This document shows positions 27,396 through 36,033 of a stretch of DNA of 64,000 bases, piece after piece. Each line of letters opens with the position of its first letter. The first letter of the stretch is position 1. Source of the DNA: Fuscovulum sp. (GTDB lineage Bacteria > Pseudomonadota > Alphaproteobacteria > Rhodobacterales > Rhodobacteraceae); contig CP136571.1 of assembly GCA_035192965.1 (NCBI GenBank), positions 3,428,501 to 3,492,500 on the forward strand, written 5' to 3'. A model generated the notes under the pieces. The model made no database searches and was not told the origin of the DNA. It worked only from the letters and a program-made list of their open reading frames with translations. The translations under genes were made by a program, and so were the position numbers.

Positions 27396-27538
27396 CCTCA
27401 TCCTTCCCCACCCAGACCTGCCTTTTCCCTGACCGATCCGCCCGCATCAGGCAACCCCCTTGCCCGCCCCTTTCCGGCTTGCCAGCCACCGGATCGCCCC
27501 CTACCACTATCCCCAACACGACAGATGGAGCGTCAGAC

Positions 27539-27892
27539 ATGGCCGACACCGTTTTCCGCTTTCCCGCCCCGGGCCCCGATCCGATGCTGACCGATCTCGA
27601 CGGCTGGACCAAGATCGACGGCAACCCCACCATGAAAACCTGGGTCCAGCACACCTCGGCCGATGGCAGCGTGATCAGCGGCACATGGGAGGCGACGACC
27701 GGCACTTGGCATGCCAGCTACAGCTTTTATGAGTTCGTCCACCTGATCGACGGCCAGATCACCATCACACCCGATGGCGGCACCCCCGTCACCTTGCACC
27801 CCGGCGATGCCTTCGCGGTGGAACCCACGTTCAAAGGCACCTGGAAGATCGAAAAACCCGTCCGCAAGCATTTCTGCATCAAGCTGAAATAA
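27539..27892 (+). CDS. small cupin protein (EutQ/DUF861-like)
   Basis: The protein has 117 residues forming one cupin barrel. Motifs WHASYSFYEFVHLIDGQITI and LHPGDAFAVEPTFKGTWKI are typical of the DUF861 group found in ureidoglycine aminohydrolases and EutQ. Only one histidine of the classic cupin metal set is clear, so it may not bind metal. A GGAG site precedes the ATG. The upstream frame to 27479 is not supported. Confidence 0.75.
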   Translation: MADTVFRFPAPGPDPMLTDLDGWTKIDGNPTMKTWVQHTSADGSVISGTWEATTGTWHASYSFYEFVHLIDGQITITPDGGTPVTLHPGDAFAVEPTFKGTWKIEKPVRKHFCIKLK

Positions 27893-28020
27893 CCGCCCAC
27901 GCGACCACCGCGCGGCATCAAGGGCAGGGTCCGCTTGGCCACTTGTGGCAGCCGTCCCATGGTGCAGCCCACGCAAAGGCTGCAACCGCCCCAAACGGGC
28001 GGCAGCAGGAAATCAACGTC

Positions 28021-28755
28021 ATGGCCAAGGTTCCCACCACCCGCATCGACAAGCTACTCTCTGCCATGGGCTATGGCTCGCGCAGCGAAATGGCGCGTTT
28101 GGCCAAGGCGGGCGGCATCACGCTGGACGCGGCCGAGGTAACGGACGTCACCCAGCGCATTCCCGTGACGCCGGATCTGCCATCCCGCATGAAGATCGAT
28201 GACGAGGCGCTTGATCCGCTCGCAGGGCTGGTGATCCTGCTGAACAAACCGTTGGGGATGACCTGCTCGCACAAGGAAGACGGGCCGCTGGTCTTTGATA
28301 TCCTTCCCAAACGCTGGCGGCGGCGCGATCCCGCCATTTCAACCATCGGTCGTCTGGACAAACAGACCTCCGGTTTGCTGTTGCTGACCGATGATGGCCC
28401 GCTTCTGCACCGGATCATCAGCCCCAAACGCCATGTCAGGAAAACCTACCGCGCCAGTCTGGCCCGTCCGCTCATCGGCACCGAAGGCGATCTGTTCGCC
28501 TCCGGCAGCCTGATGCTGGATGGCGAAGAAAAGCCGCTGGCGCCTGCCGAATTGACGGTCCTGTCGCAAACCGAAGCCCTGCTCACCGTGACCGAAGGCC
28601 GTTACCATCAGGTGCGCCGCATGTTTGCGGCCACCGGCAACCATGTCGACGCCCTGCACCGCGAAAGTCTGGGCGGCCTGTCCTTGCCCGGCGCTATGGC
28701 CCCCGGTGACTGGCGACTGCTGACGCAACAAGAGATCGCCCTGATCTTTGAGTAA
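28021..28755 (+). CDS. rsuA: 16S rRNA pseudouridine(516) synthase
   Basis: The protein has 244 residues and acts on small-subunit rRNA. An S4 domain covers about residues 7-60 (TRIDKLLSAMGYGSRSEMARL). The catalytic motif is TIGRLDKQTSGLLLLTDDG, and GRYHQVRRM follows near 200. It lacks the long basic tail of RluB, which fits RsuA. ATG 28021 begins at the S4 domain; the upstream frame to 27943 is unlikely. Confidence 0.85.
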   Translation: MAKVPTTRIDKLLSAMGYGSRSEMARLAKAGGITLDAAEVTDVTQRIPVTPDLPSRMKIDDEALDPLAGLVILLNKPLGMTCSHKEDGPLVFDILPKRWRRRDPAISTIGRLDKQTSGLLLLTDDGPLLHRIISPKRHVRKTYRASLARPLIGTEGDLFASGSLMLDGEEKPLAPAELTVLSQTEALLTVTEGRYHQVRRMFAATGNHVDALHRESLGGLSLPGAMAPGDWRLLTQQEIALIFE

Positions 28756-28890
28756 TCCCGCCCCCGCGCGCAAACGCCACTCGGCATTCTAGCCCCCGGT
28801 CGTCCCCCCGCTTTGCCCCTTCGTGGCAAACTTCCACCAAGCTGGCGATCATTGCCCCGCCCCCGGCTTCCCTGATTTCGCTCCGGCGCG

Positions 28891-29283
28891 TTAGTCCACC
28901 CCAAAGTCCAGCATCTTCTCCAGCCCCTCGGTCAGAAACTCCCCGGCATCCGGCTGACCAAGCAGATAGCGGCTGACCAACCCATCATGTTGCTGCCGGG
29001 CCAGCACCTTGGTTTCCTCCCACTCCTCAGGGCCGGAATCGCCCCGCCCGATCCAGAACAGGGCGACCAGCGCGTCCTTTTGTTCGTCATTCATGCTCTC
29101 AATGGCTTGGGTGATTTCATCCCGGCTCAGATCGCCCGGCACTTCCTGCAAACTCTCCGCCACCGCATCATCCGTGGCATTGCCGCCAAGATCGGGAATA
29201 TCCATGCCCTCTTTTGCAGTCACGGCGTTCAACCGCAGCACAAGTTCCTCGATCTCGGTCACATCAAAGGGAAGTGCGGGCAT
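28891..29283 (-). CDS. DUF3775 protein
   Basis: The protein has 130 acidic residues. The DUF3775 pattern is visible as DALVALFWIGRGD followed by WEETKVLARQ and the ending RYLLGQPDAGEFLTEGLE. No function is known. It overlaps the start of this operon's upstream oxidoreductase gene by 20 bases. A CAGGAG site sits before the ATG. Confidence 0.8.
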   Translation of the reverse strand: MPALPFDVTEIEELVLRLNAVTAKEGMDIPDLGGNATDDAVAESLQEVPGDLSRDEITQAIESMNDEQKDALVALFWIGRGDSGPEEWEETKVLARQQHDGLVSRYLLGQPDAGEFLTEGLEKMLDFGVD

Positions 29284-30331
29284 CGGATACTCCTGTCGTG
29301 GGCGGGCCTACGCGGACCACCAGCTTGCCAAAATTCTCACCACGCAGCAGGCCGATGAAGGCGCGCGGTGCCTGTTCCAGCCCATCCACGATATCCTCGC
29401 GGTACTGAATGTCGCCCGCCGCCAGCCAGGCCGCCATGGCCGTTGCAAAGGTCGGGTACAGGGCGGCAAAGTCCTGAAAGATGATAAAACCGCGCAGGGT
29501 TATCCGCTTGCGCAACACCTGCCCCATCAGCATGGAAAGGCGGTCCGGCCCATCCGGCGCAGCGGTCGCGTTGTATTGCGAGATCAGCCCGCAGACCGGC
29601 ACCCGCGCCCCGGGGTTCAAAAGCGGCAGGACGGCATCGAACACCGCACCCCCCACATTCTCGAAATAGACGTCAATGCCCTTGGGGGCCGCCGCCTTCA
29701 GCTTGTCGGCAAAATCTGCCGCCTTGTGGTCGATACAGGCGTCAAACCCCAGCGTCGCCACCGCATGGGCGCATTTGTCAGGCCCGCCCGCGATTCCCAC
29801 CACATGGCAGCCCATCAGTCGCGCGATCTGCCCCACTGTCGCACCGACCGGGCCGGTCGCGGCGGCAACGCAGACCGTCTCACCCGCCTTGGGCTGGCCG
29901 ATCTGCGTCAAACCCGCCCACGCCGTGAACCCCGGCATCCCCATGATGCCCAACGCCCAGGACGGGTGGTCCGGTTTAGGGCCAAGCGGCGTAACCCCCG
30001 CACCGTCAGACAGCGCATAATCCTGCCAGCCATTGTAGGACAGCACCCAGTCGCCGGGTTCAAAGCCGGCAAGCTGCGACGCGGCCACCTGCGCCACCGT
30101 CCCACCTTCCATCACGGCCCCCACCGCCACAGGCGCGGCGTAAGAGGGCGCATCGCTCATCCGTCCGCGCATATAGGGATCAAGCGATAGATATTCCGTG
30201 CGCAGCAGCATCTGGCCCGGTCCCGGCACCGGCACCGGCCCCGTCTCAAGGCGCAGAGTGGCCGGCGTCGGCTCACCCTTTGGGCGCTCGGCAAGGACAA
30301 ATCTTCGATTGACGGTGTCAGTCTGGGGCAT
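29264..30331 (-). CDS. NADP-dependent MDR oxidoreductase (CurA/leukotriene-B4-dehydrogenase type)
   Basis: The protein has 355 residues. It is a zinc-independent medium-chain dehydrogenase/reductase. The nucleotide-binding fold shows AATGPVGATVGQIARLMGC and VGIAGGPDKC. Substrate-domain landmarks are YLSLDPYMRGRM and YFENVGG. It likely reduces the C=C bond of alpha,beta-unsaturated ketones or aldehydes. The DUF3775 gene overlaps its 3' end. Confidence 0.87.
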   Translation of the reverse strand: MPQTDTVNRRFVLAERPKGEPTPATLRLETGPVPVPGPGQMLLRTEYLSLDPYMRGRMSDAPSYAAPVAVGAVMEGGTVAQVAASQLAGFEPGDWVLSYNGWQDYALSDGAGVTPLGPKPDHPSWALGIMGMPGFTAWAGLTQIGQPKAGETVCVAAATGPVGATVGQIARLMGCHVVGIAGGPDKCAHAVATLGFDACIDHKAADFADKLKAAAPKGIDVYFENVGGAVFDAVLPLLNPGARVPVCGLISQYNATAAPDGPDRLSMLMGQVLRKRITLRGFIIFQDFAALYPTFATAMAAWLAAGDIQYREDIVDGLEQAPRAFIGLLRGENFGKLVVRVGPPTTGVSDARTSL

Positions 30332-30801
30332 GGGGCACTTTCCGGGAAATGAGGGTGTAAGATGATGCAGGCTCGCAGATCACGACGGCCATGCAATCAC
30401 CGCTTTGCGCCGCCCTGATCACAAGCCGCCCCAGCGCAGGGATCGACGTGCCCCCCTGCGCTGCATGATCGCGAGCACCGGCATGGCCCTTGGCGGCAAG
30501 GACGGGACCAGCGGGAAAGGCAAGATCGGTAACCGACCGTCCGACATGATGCCCACTCCCCCGGTCTGGCAGGGGCCAAACGCCCCACATCCCCTGACCC
30601 TAGCGCCGACAAGGCCATGTCGCGCTGCCACAGATCAGCAACATCCCCCGGCAAACGCAGGTCATCCAGAAGAAAGCGCGCAGGCATCGTGCAACGGGCC
30701 AGCCAATCCCCCCACCATCACTGATGCAGGTCAAAGCAAGGGTCACCCGGGCCATGCGATGATGTCCGGCGCGTTCCCCGCGCCCTTTGCCGAAAGCACC
30801 T
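30332..30801. other. 470-base divergent spacer without a supported gene
   Basis: The spacer lies between the MDR oxidoreductase (minus) and the P-type ATPase (plus). Several short frames cross it on both strands, but none has a good ribosome site, family resemblance or consistent coding character. A degraded gene on the minus strand cannot be excluded. Promoters for both neighbours should be here, but I could not place one with confidence. Confidence 0.4.
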
Positions 30802-33375
30802 ATGGCCCAACCCGCCCCCACAATCCCTGTCGGCCTGACTCAGACCGAAGCCACCGCCCGGCTTGCGTCAGAGGGTCCGAACGAATTGCCAAAGGCGAAA
30901 CGACGCTCGCCCCTGCGGATCATTGCAGACGTGCTGCGCGAACCGATGCTGGCCCTTCTCGTGGCCGGGGGCATCGTCTACCTGCTTCTGGGCAACCGGG
31001 AAGAGGCGCTGATCCTTCTGGCTTTTGCCTGCCTGTCGGTCGGCATCACCGTGGTGCAAGAAGCGCGCACCGAACGCGTTCTCGAAGCCCTGCGCGATCT
31101 GACCAGCCCGCGCGCACTGGTCATCCGCGACGGCACGCGCCAACGCATCGCCGGCCGCGATGTGGCACGCGGCGATGTGATCGTGCTGGCCGAAGGCGAC
31201 CGGGTTCCCGCCGATGCCGCCCTCATCGTGGCCCAGGACCTGTCCGCCGATGAATCCCTTCTGACGGGCGAAGCCGTTCCGGTGCGAAAGCGCGCAGGCG
31301 CAGCGACAGAGGGCAGACCGGGGGGCGAAGATCAGCCGATGGTCTATTCCGGCAGCCTGATCGTGCGGGGCACGGGCATGGCTTGCGTCACCGCCACCGG
31401 CAAAGCCAGCGAGATCGGCCGGATCGGCACTTCGCTGGGCCAGCTTCAGACCGAAACCCCCCACCTGCAACACCAGATGCGCAAGCTGGTCATCATCTTT
31501 GCCGCCGTGGGTCTGGCCGTCAGCGTGGCGGTGGTGGTGCTCTACGGTGTCCTGCGGGGCGGCTGGCTGGATGGCGTGCTGGCGGGGATCGCCGTCGGCA
31601 TGTCCATGCTGCCCGAGGAATTTCCGATGGTGCTGGCGGTCTTCATGGCGATGGGGGCATGGCGGATATCCAAGGTGCGGGTGCTCACGCGCCGCGCATC
31701 GGCCATTGAAACGCTGGGCGCGGCCTCTGTCCTGTGCACCGATAAGACCGGAACCCTGACGGAAAACCGCATGACCATTGCCGAACTGCGCCTGTCCGAT
31801 GGCACGGCGACCAAGGCAGGCACGGCCCTGCCAGACACCTTTCGCGAACTGGCTGCGGCAGGGGTAATGGCATCGGCGCCCGAACCCTTCGACCCGATGG
31901 AAAAGGCCTTTCACGCGCTGGCCAAGGCCGACCTGCGCGATGGCGAAACCCTTCCCGGTGCGGGGCGGCATCTGGTTCGCAGCTATCCCCTCTCGCCCGC
32001 CCTGCTGGCCATGTCGCAGGCATGGGCGGCAGGCGCAGGCTGGCAAGTCGCCGCCAAGGGCGCACCCGAGGCGATGGCCCTCCTCTGCCATCTTGACGAT
32101 GCGGCGCGCGCCACGCTGACGGCACAGGTCGACCAGATGGCCAGCGCAGGCCTGCGCGTGCTGGGTGTTGCCGAGGCCGCACATCAGGGCAGCCTGCCCG
32201 ATGATCCCCGCGATTTCCGTTTTCGCTTCCTTGGCGTTGTGGGCCTGGCCGATCCCCTGCGCGCCTCGGTCCCCGATGCCGTGGCCCAGTGCCGCAGCGC
32301 CGGGATCCGGGTCATCATGATCACTGGCGACTATCCCGCCACGGCACAGGCCATCGCGGCCGAGGCAGGGTTGCAGGGGGACAGGGTCGTCACCGGCCCG
32401 GACCTTGCCGCCATGTCGGATGCCGAACTGGCAACGGCGGTCAAGGACGTGACGATCTTCGCCCGCATCATGCCGGAACAGAAACTGCGCATCGTCGCCG
32501 CGTTGAAATCCGCCGGGGCGGTCGTCGCGATGACAGGGGACGGCGTGAATGACGCTCCCTCGCTCAAATCCGCCCATATCGGCATCGCCATGGGCGGGCG
32601 CGGTACCGATGTCGCGCGCGAGGCCTCCAGCATCGTCCTGCTCGACGATGATTTCGGCTCCATCGTCACCACGGTCCGCCTTGGCCGCCGCATCTATGAC
32701 AACCTGCGCAAAGCAATGAGCTTCATCCTCGCCGTCCACGTCCCCATCGCCGGGTTGGCGCTGATGCCCCTCCTTTTCGGCATGCCGATCCTGTTCGGCC
32801 CCATGCACATCGCCTTTCTGGAAATGGTGATCGACCCGGTCTGCTCTCTCGTCTTCGAAGCTGAATCTGAAGAAGAGGGCATCATGTCCCGCCCCCCGCG
32901 CCCACCGGCCGAGCCGCTCTTTTCCGGCCCCACGGTCTTGTGGAGCCTGGTGCAAGGCGTGCTGGTGCTGGCCGTGACGGCAACGATCTTTGCCCTCGCG
33001 CCGGGCTATGGGCTGACAACCGATCAGGTGCGCGGCATGACCTTCGCTGCCCTCGTCTTCGCCATCGTGGCGCTCATTCTGGTGGACAGGTCACGTTCAT
33101 CCTCCATCTTCACGGCGATCACCCGCCCGAACCGGGCGTTGGCCGTGGTGCTGCCCATCGTGGCCGCCCTGCTGGCCGTCACCCTGTTCTGGCCCCCCGC
33201 GCGCGACCTTTTCGGCTTTGCCGCCCTCGATCCGGCCCATCTTGCCGTGCCGCCGCTCGCAGGCCTGTCCGTCCTTCTCGCGCTGGAACTGCTCAAACCG
33301 ATCTGGCGCTGGGCGGTGCAACGCAACAAATCCGCGGCCCTCGCACTGACGACCGAAATACGCGCGGTCCACTGA
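30802..33375 (+). CDS. cation-transporting P-type ATPase
   Basis: The protein of 857 residues is a P2-like calcium/cation pump. The actuator loop has TGEAVPV. The ion-site helix 4 reads SMLPEEFPM, the phosphorylation motif is DKTGTLTEN, and the hinge is TGDGVNDAPSL. Ten membrane helices are expected, with the last group after about residue 640. The PEEFP variant of the PEGLP motif occurs in a bacterial subgroup with uncertain ion choice. ATG 30802 was chosen over an upstream TTG. A lipoprotein, a cupin and a membrane protein follow in the same direction. Confidence 0.88.
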   Translation: MAQPAPTIPVGLTQTEATARLASEGPNELPKAKRRSPLRIIADVLREPMLALLVAGGIVYLLLGNREEALILLAFACLSVGITVVQEARTERVLEALRDLTSPRALVIRDGTRQRIAGRDVARGDVIVLAEGDRVPADAALIVAQDLSADESLLTGEAVPVRKRAGAATEGRPGGEDQPMVYSGSLIVRGTGMACVTATGKASEIGRIGTSLGQLQTETPHLQHQMRKLVIIFAAVGLAVSVAVVVLYGVLRGGWLDGVLAGIAVGMSMLPEEFPMVLAVFMAMGAWRISKVRVLTRRASAIETLGAASVLCTDKTGTLTENRMTIAELRLSDGTATKAGTALPDTFRELAAAGVMASAPEPFDPMEKAFHALAKADLRDGETLPGAGRHLVRSYPLSPALLAMSQAWAAGAGWQVAAKGAPEAMALLCHLDDAARATLTAQVDQMASAGLRVLGVAEAAHQGSLPDDPRDFRFRFLGVVGLADPLRASVPDAVAQCRSAGIRVIMITGDYPATAQAIAAEAGLQGDRVVTGPDLAAMSDAELATAVKDVTIFARIMPEQKLRIVAALKSAGAVVAMTGDGVNDAPSLKSAHIGIAMGGRGTDVAREASSIVLLDDDFGSIVTTVRLGRRIYDNLRKAMSFILAVHVPIAGLALMPLLFGMPILFGPMHIAFLEMVIDPVCSLVFEAESEEEGIMSRPPRPPAEPLFSGPTVLWSLVQGVLVLAVTATIFALAPGYGLTTDQVRGMTFAALVFAIVALILVDRSRSSSIFTAITRPNRALAVVLPIVAALLAVTLFWPPARDLFGFAALDPAHLAVPPLAGLSVLLALELLKPIWRWAVQRNKSAALALTTEIRAVH

Positions 33376-33503
33376 TCTGGGGCAGCACACCCGTCCCCAC
33401 AGCAGCGCATCCTGTTTCAGGTTCGCCAAGGGCCACCCGGCCCGGGCGCGATCCGCGCCAAGCCGTCATGGCCACCCAAACCCTTTTCAGAAATGAGCTC
33501 ACC

Positions 33504-33716
33504 ATGCCGATACGGTCCGTCCTGCTGTTTTCCACCATCTGCCTTTCCTTGTCCGGCTGCCTCGCCAGCGACGCCGAACGCGGCCTTGCCGGGGCCGCTG
33601 GTGGTGCGGTGATCGGTGGCGTTACAGGCGGAAGTCCGTTGACCGGCGCCGTGGTCGGCGGTGCAGCCGGATATTTCTGCCGTGATCTCAACGTCCCGGG
33701 CTGCCGCAACAACTGA
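33504..33716 (+). CDS. small glycine-zipper lipoprotein
   Basis: The protein has 70 residues. A signal sequence ends at the lipobox LSLSGC. It is followed by a glycine-zipper stretch (GLAGAAGGAVIGGVTGG, then TGAVVGGAAG) and a short Cys-containing tail. This resembles osmotically inducible outer-membrane lipoproteins of the YMGG/OsmB kind. The start lies within a larger frame, and the ribosome site is weak. Confidence 0.7.
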   Translation: MPIRSVLLFSTICLSLSGCLASDAERGLAGAAGGAVIGGVTGGSPLTGAVVGGAAGYFCRDLNVPGCRNN

Positions 33717-33745
33717 TCCCACCCCTGACCCGAAAGGATGCCGCC

Positions 33746-34141
33746 ATGAAGGGCTATCTCGCCGATATCGAAACGCTGACCGAAAAGAACACCGCCTTCC
33801 GGCAGGTGCTTTATACCGGGCACAACCTGCAACTGGTGCTGATGACACTGACCCCCGGTCAGGACATCGGCATGGAAACCCATGCAACGCATGACCAGTT
33901 CTTCCGCATCGAAAAGGGCCATGGCGAGGTCGTGATCGACGGGCTTCGCCACAAGATCAAAGGGGGCGACGGCCTGATCGTCCCAGCCGGGGCCAAGCAC
34001 AATTTGATCAACACCGGCGACAAGCCGCTGCGGCTCTACACGATCTACGGCCCGCCCAACCATGTCGACAAACTGGTCGAAAAAACCAAGTCCGAGGCTG
34101 AAACCTCAAGCGAAGTCTTCGACGGCGTCACCAGCGAATAG
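33746..34141 (+). CDS. cupin_2 domain protein
   Basis: The protein of 131 residues is a single cupin barrel. Metal-site motif 1 reads GMETHATHDQFFRIEKGHGE, with two histidines and a glutamate. Motif 2 has PAGAKHNLINTG with a further histidine, so metal binding is likely. The substrate is unknown. An AAAGGATG site precedes the ATG. It is 29 bases after the lipoprotein gene and 40 before the next gene. Confidence 0.85.
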   Translation: MKGYLADIETLTEKNTAFRQVLYTGHNLQLVLMTLTPGQDIGMETHATHDQFFRIEKGHGEVVIDGLRHKIKGGDGLIVPAGAKHNLINTGDKPLRLYTIYGPPNHVDKLVEKTKSEAETSSEVFDGVTSE

Positions 34142-34181
34142 CACCCCTGCCGCTTTCCCCACAATCCAAGGATGCCCCCCA

Positions 34182-35312
34182 ATGCTGCGCTACATGATCC
34201 TGGCCTGCGGGCTGCTGGCCCTCCCTGCCGCTGCGGAAACCAGCAGCCTCACCATCGCGCAAGACAAGTATCTCGCCGGCGCAACGGTCGCTTTCGACGG
34301 GCCGGCCGTGACCGATCTTTTCATGGCAGGCAACGCGGTTTCGGTTTCCGCGCCCGTGGGTGGGTCAGCCCATCTGGCGGGGCGGCGGGTGGCGGTGGCC
34401 GCGCCCGTGGCCGGTGATCTTTTCGCGGCGGGCTACAGCGTCACGGTGACGGCCGCGATCGGCGGTGACGCCTCGGTCACGGGGTATGAACTGCGACTGC
34501 CCGCCGTTTCGGGCAATCTTCGGGCTGCGGGGGCCGAGGTCACGATAGATGCGGTCGGCGGCTATGCGCTGGTGACCGCGGGCGACATCACCCTGCAAGG
34601 CGGCATCGCAGGCGATGCGGTGCTGGTGGGCGAGACCATCACTTTCGGCCCCGAAGCACGGGTTGGCGGCGCTTTGACGATCTATGCAGAAGATCCCGCC
34701 AGCATCATCGTGCCCGAAACGGTTGCCCCGGCGAACCGCGTCAAGATCGAACAGACCACGCAATATGACGAAAGCGAATGGTCGGACCGGATGCCGATGC
34801 AGGTTCCGCTCTGGCGGATCGTCACAGGTTTTCTGACGGGAGTCCTGATCTCGGGCCTGATTGCCGCCATGGTCATCGCAATTGCCCCGCAGGCAGTGCA
34901 GAACTGGCGGACGCTGGCGCTGGCCCATCCGGGCCGCGCGATCTGGTCAGGGTTTCTGGTCACCTCGGCGCTGGCGGGATCGGGGTTCGTTCTGATGCTG
35001 ACGCTGGTGGGCATCTTCCTACTGCCGGTCATGCTGATTTTCACCATGCTGGCGATCTTTGCCGGCTATGCGCTGGGCTCTTACGTACTAGGCGTGGGGC
35101 TTTGGCTGGGCATCGGGCGCCCCATGCCCGATAGCCTTTTGGCCAAGTTCGCGCTCGCCTGCCTCGGGGCCTTTCTCACGGGTCTCGCATGGCTGGTGCC
35201 GGTGGCGGGGTGGTTCTTCGTGCTGGGCCTCACGATGCTGGGCATCGGCACGCTTGCGGCCTTCGTCCTGCCCGGCGGCTGGCTGCTCCGGCGCGACACG
35301 GCGCAGCCCTGA
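34182..35312 (+). CDS. bactofilin/polymer-forming-like membrane protein
   Basis: The protein has 376 residues. A signal peptide (about 1-18) is followed by a region of short repeating beta units (GSAHLAGRRVAVAAPVAGD, GGDASVTGYELRLPAVSGN and so on) to about residue 190. This resembles the polymer-forming or bactofilin-like beta-helix. The C-terminal half has about five membrane helices. Its role is unknown; envelope location is predicted. It is the last recognisable host gene before the phage and has an AAGGATG ribosome site. Confidence 0.7.
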   Translation: MLRYMILACGLLALPAAAETSSLTIAQDKYLAGATVAFDGPAVTDLFMAGNAVSVSAPVGGSAHLAGRRVAVAAPVAGDLFAAGYSVTVTAAIGGDASVTGYELRLPAVSGNLRAAGAEVTIDAVGGYALVTAGDITLQGGIAGDAVLVGETITFGPEARVGGALTIYAEDPASIIVPETVAPANRVKIEQTTQYDESEWSDRMPMQVPLWRIVTGFLTGVLISGLIAAMVIAIAPQAVQNWRTLALAHPGRAIWSGFLVTSALAGSGFVLMLTLVGIFLLPVMLIFTMLAIFAGYALGSYVLGVGLWLGIGRPMPDSLLAKFALACLGAFLTGLAWLVPVAGWFFVLGLTMLGIGTLAAFVLPGGWLLRRDTAQP

Positions 35313-35497
35313 TCCGCCGCGCCCCTCCCCGCCGATCCGGCCAAACCCACCGTACCTGCCGCAGCCGTCGTCCGATACCGCCGTCTGGCGCGCCACCGAC
35401 GCACCTGAACACCCAACCTGACGCACCAGAAAGCACGGCGCACGGCTTTGACCTGAATGGATACTGGCGATCCCGGGAGGACTGCGAATCGCGCGTG

Positions 35498-35579
35498 TTT
35501 CCAATGCCTTGCGCTGTAAACCATGCGCCGCGCCGCCCTATGTTTTTCAATGGCTTGCGCGCTGGCCTGTAAACCAGAC
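35498..35579 (+). repeat. imperfect direct repeat at the junction
   Basis: Copy 1 (35498-35527) and copy 2 (35544-35579) share CTTGCGC and TGTAAACCA. Copy 2 has seven extra bases between them. Such repeats fit integrase-binding or attachment cores; this is inference. Confidence 0.45.
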
Positions 35580-35703
35580 AGGTGCTTTTAAGTCATCTGG
35601 GAATGACTGATTTCAACGAGTTAGCCCCTGCCACTCTGCCGGAACAAAGCGAGGCCATAGGTGGAATGGTAGCGTCGGCCATGTGCAACAAGCGACAGGC
35701 GAT

Positions 35704-35742
35704 GTTGGACACGAAACCCGCCAGCGTAGGACACGCAAACCC
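35704..35742 (+). repeat. paired GTNGGACACG repeats, possible arm-type sites
   Basis: GTTGGACACGAAACCC (35704-35719) and GTAGGACACGCAAACCC (35726-35742) are 22 bases apart, start to start. They lie just inside the phage edge, where arm-type integrase sites are usually placed. Confidence 0.4.
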
Positions 35743-35769
35743 CCGCCCTTGCATCCGGCAAATGCAATG

Positions 35770-36033
35770 CTATGGCTTTGCCGCCAACTCCCCGGCCAGC
35801 GCCAGATAAGCCGCTCCATCCACATAGCTGTCGTCGTGCGGCCCATTCACCAGCCGCGCAATCTTGAGCCAGCTCATACACAGCGCCACCTGTTCCGGCG
35901 TCACGGGCTTGCCGAGGATGACTGACCATCCCGCAGCGATGCGCGCGAAGTTCTCTTGCGGGGTGCCGTAGTGCGCCTGACGGTCGCCGTGGATGAGTTC
36001 GTCGGCTTTGGCGAGGATTTCGCGGCGGTTCAT
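35770..36033 (-). CDS. DUF6378 phage protein
   Basis: The protein has 87 residues. It begins NRREILAKADELIHGDRQAHYG and contains NFARIAAGWSVILGKPVT and CMSWLKIARL, a pattern seen in many phage genomes as DUF6378. No activity is known. It is the most distal gene of the late operon. Its ATG overlaps the stop of the phosphoesterase gene by four bases. Confidence 0.75.
   Translation of the reverse strand: MNRREILAKADELIHGDRQAHYGTPQENFARIAAGWSVILGKPVTPEQVALCMSWLKIARLVNGPHDDSYVDGAAYLALAGELAAKP

Larger units (their letters stand above)
35313..35769. other. host-phage junction region, possible attachment site
   Basis: This stretch of 457 bases lies between the last host gene and the last phage gene. 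It holds two imperfect copies of a TTTYCAATGSCTTGCGC...TGTAAACCA block (35498-35527 and 35544-35579). Small inverted repeats (CCTGT/ACAGG at 35566-35582, AGTCAT/ATGACT at 35591-35608) and two GTNGGACACG repeats follow. No tRNA gene was recognised. The exact crossover cannot be fixed without the other phage end. Confidence 0.45.

Noticed and set aside
30397..30687. Minus-strand frame in the spacer before the P-type ATPase
   Set aside because: The first 40 residues look protein-like, but it then becomes Cys/Arg/Ser-rich as in a shadow frame, and no start signal is evident. A decayed gene is possible only.
35313..35769. tRNA gene as integration target
   Set aside because: No cloverleaf, T-loop consensus or CCA end could be found on either strand.
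35603..35809. Plus-strand frame beginning MTDFNELAPATLPEQ at the phage junction
   Set aside because: It lacks a spaced ribosome site, overlaps the end of the DUF6378 gene on the other strand and resembles no family. It could be the remnant of a host gene, but nothing shows this.
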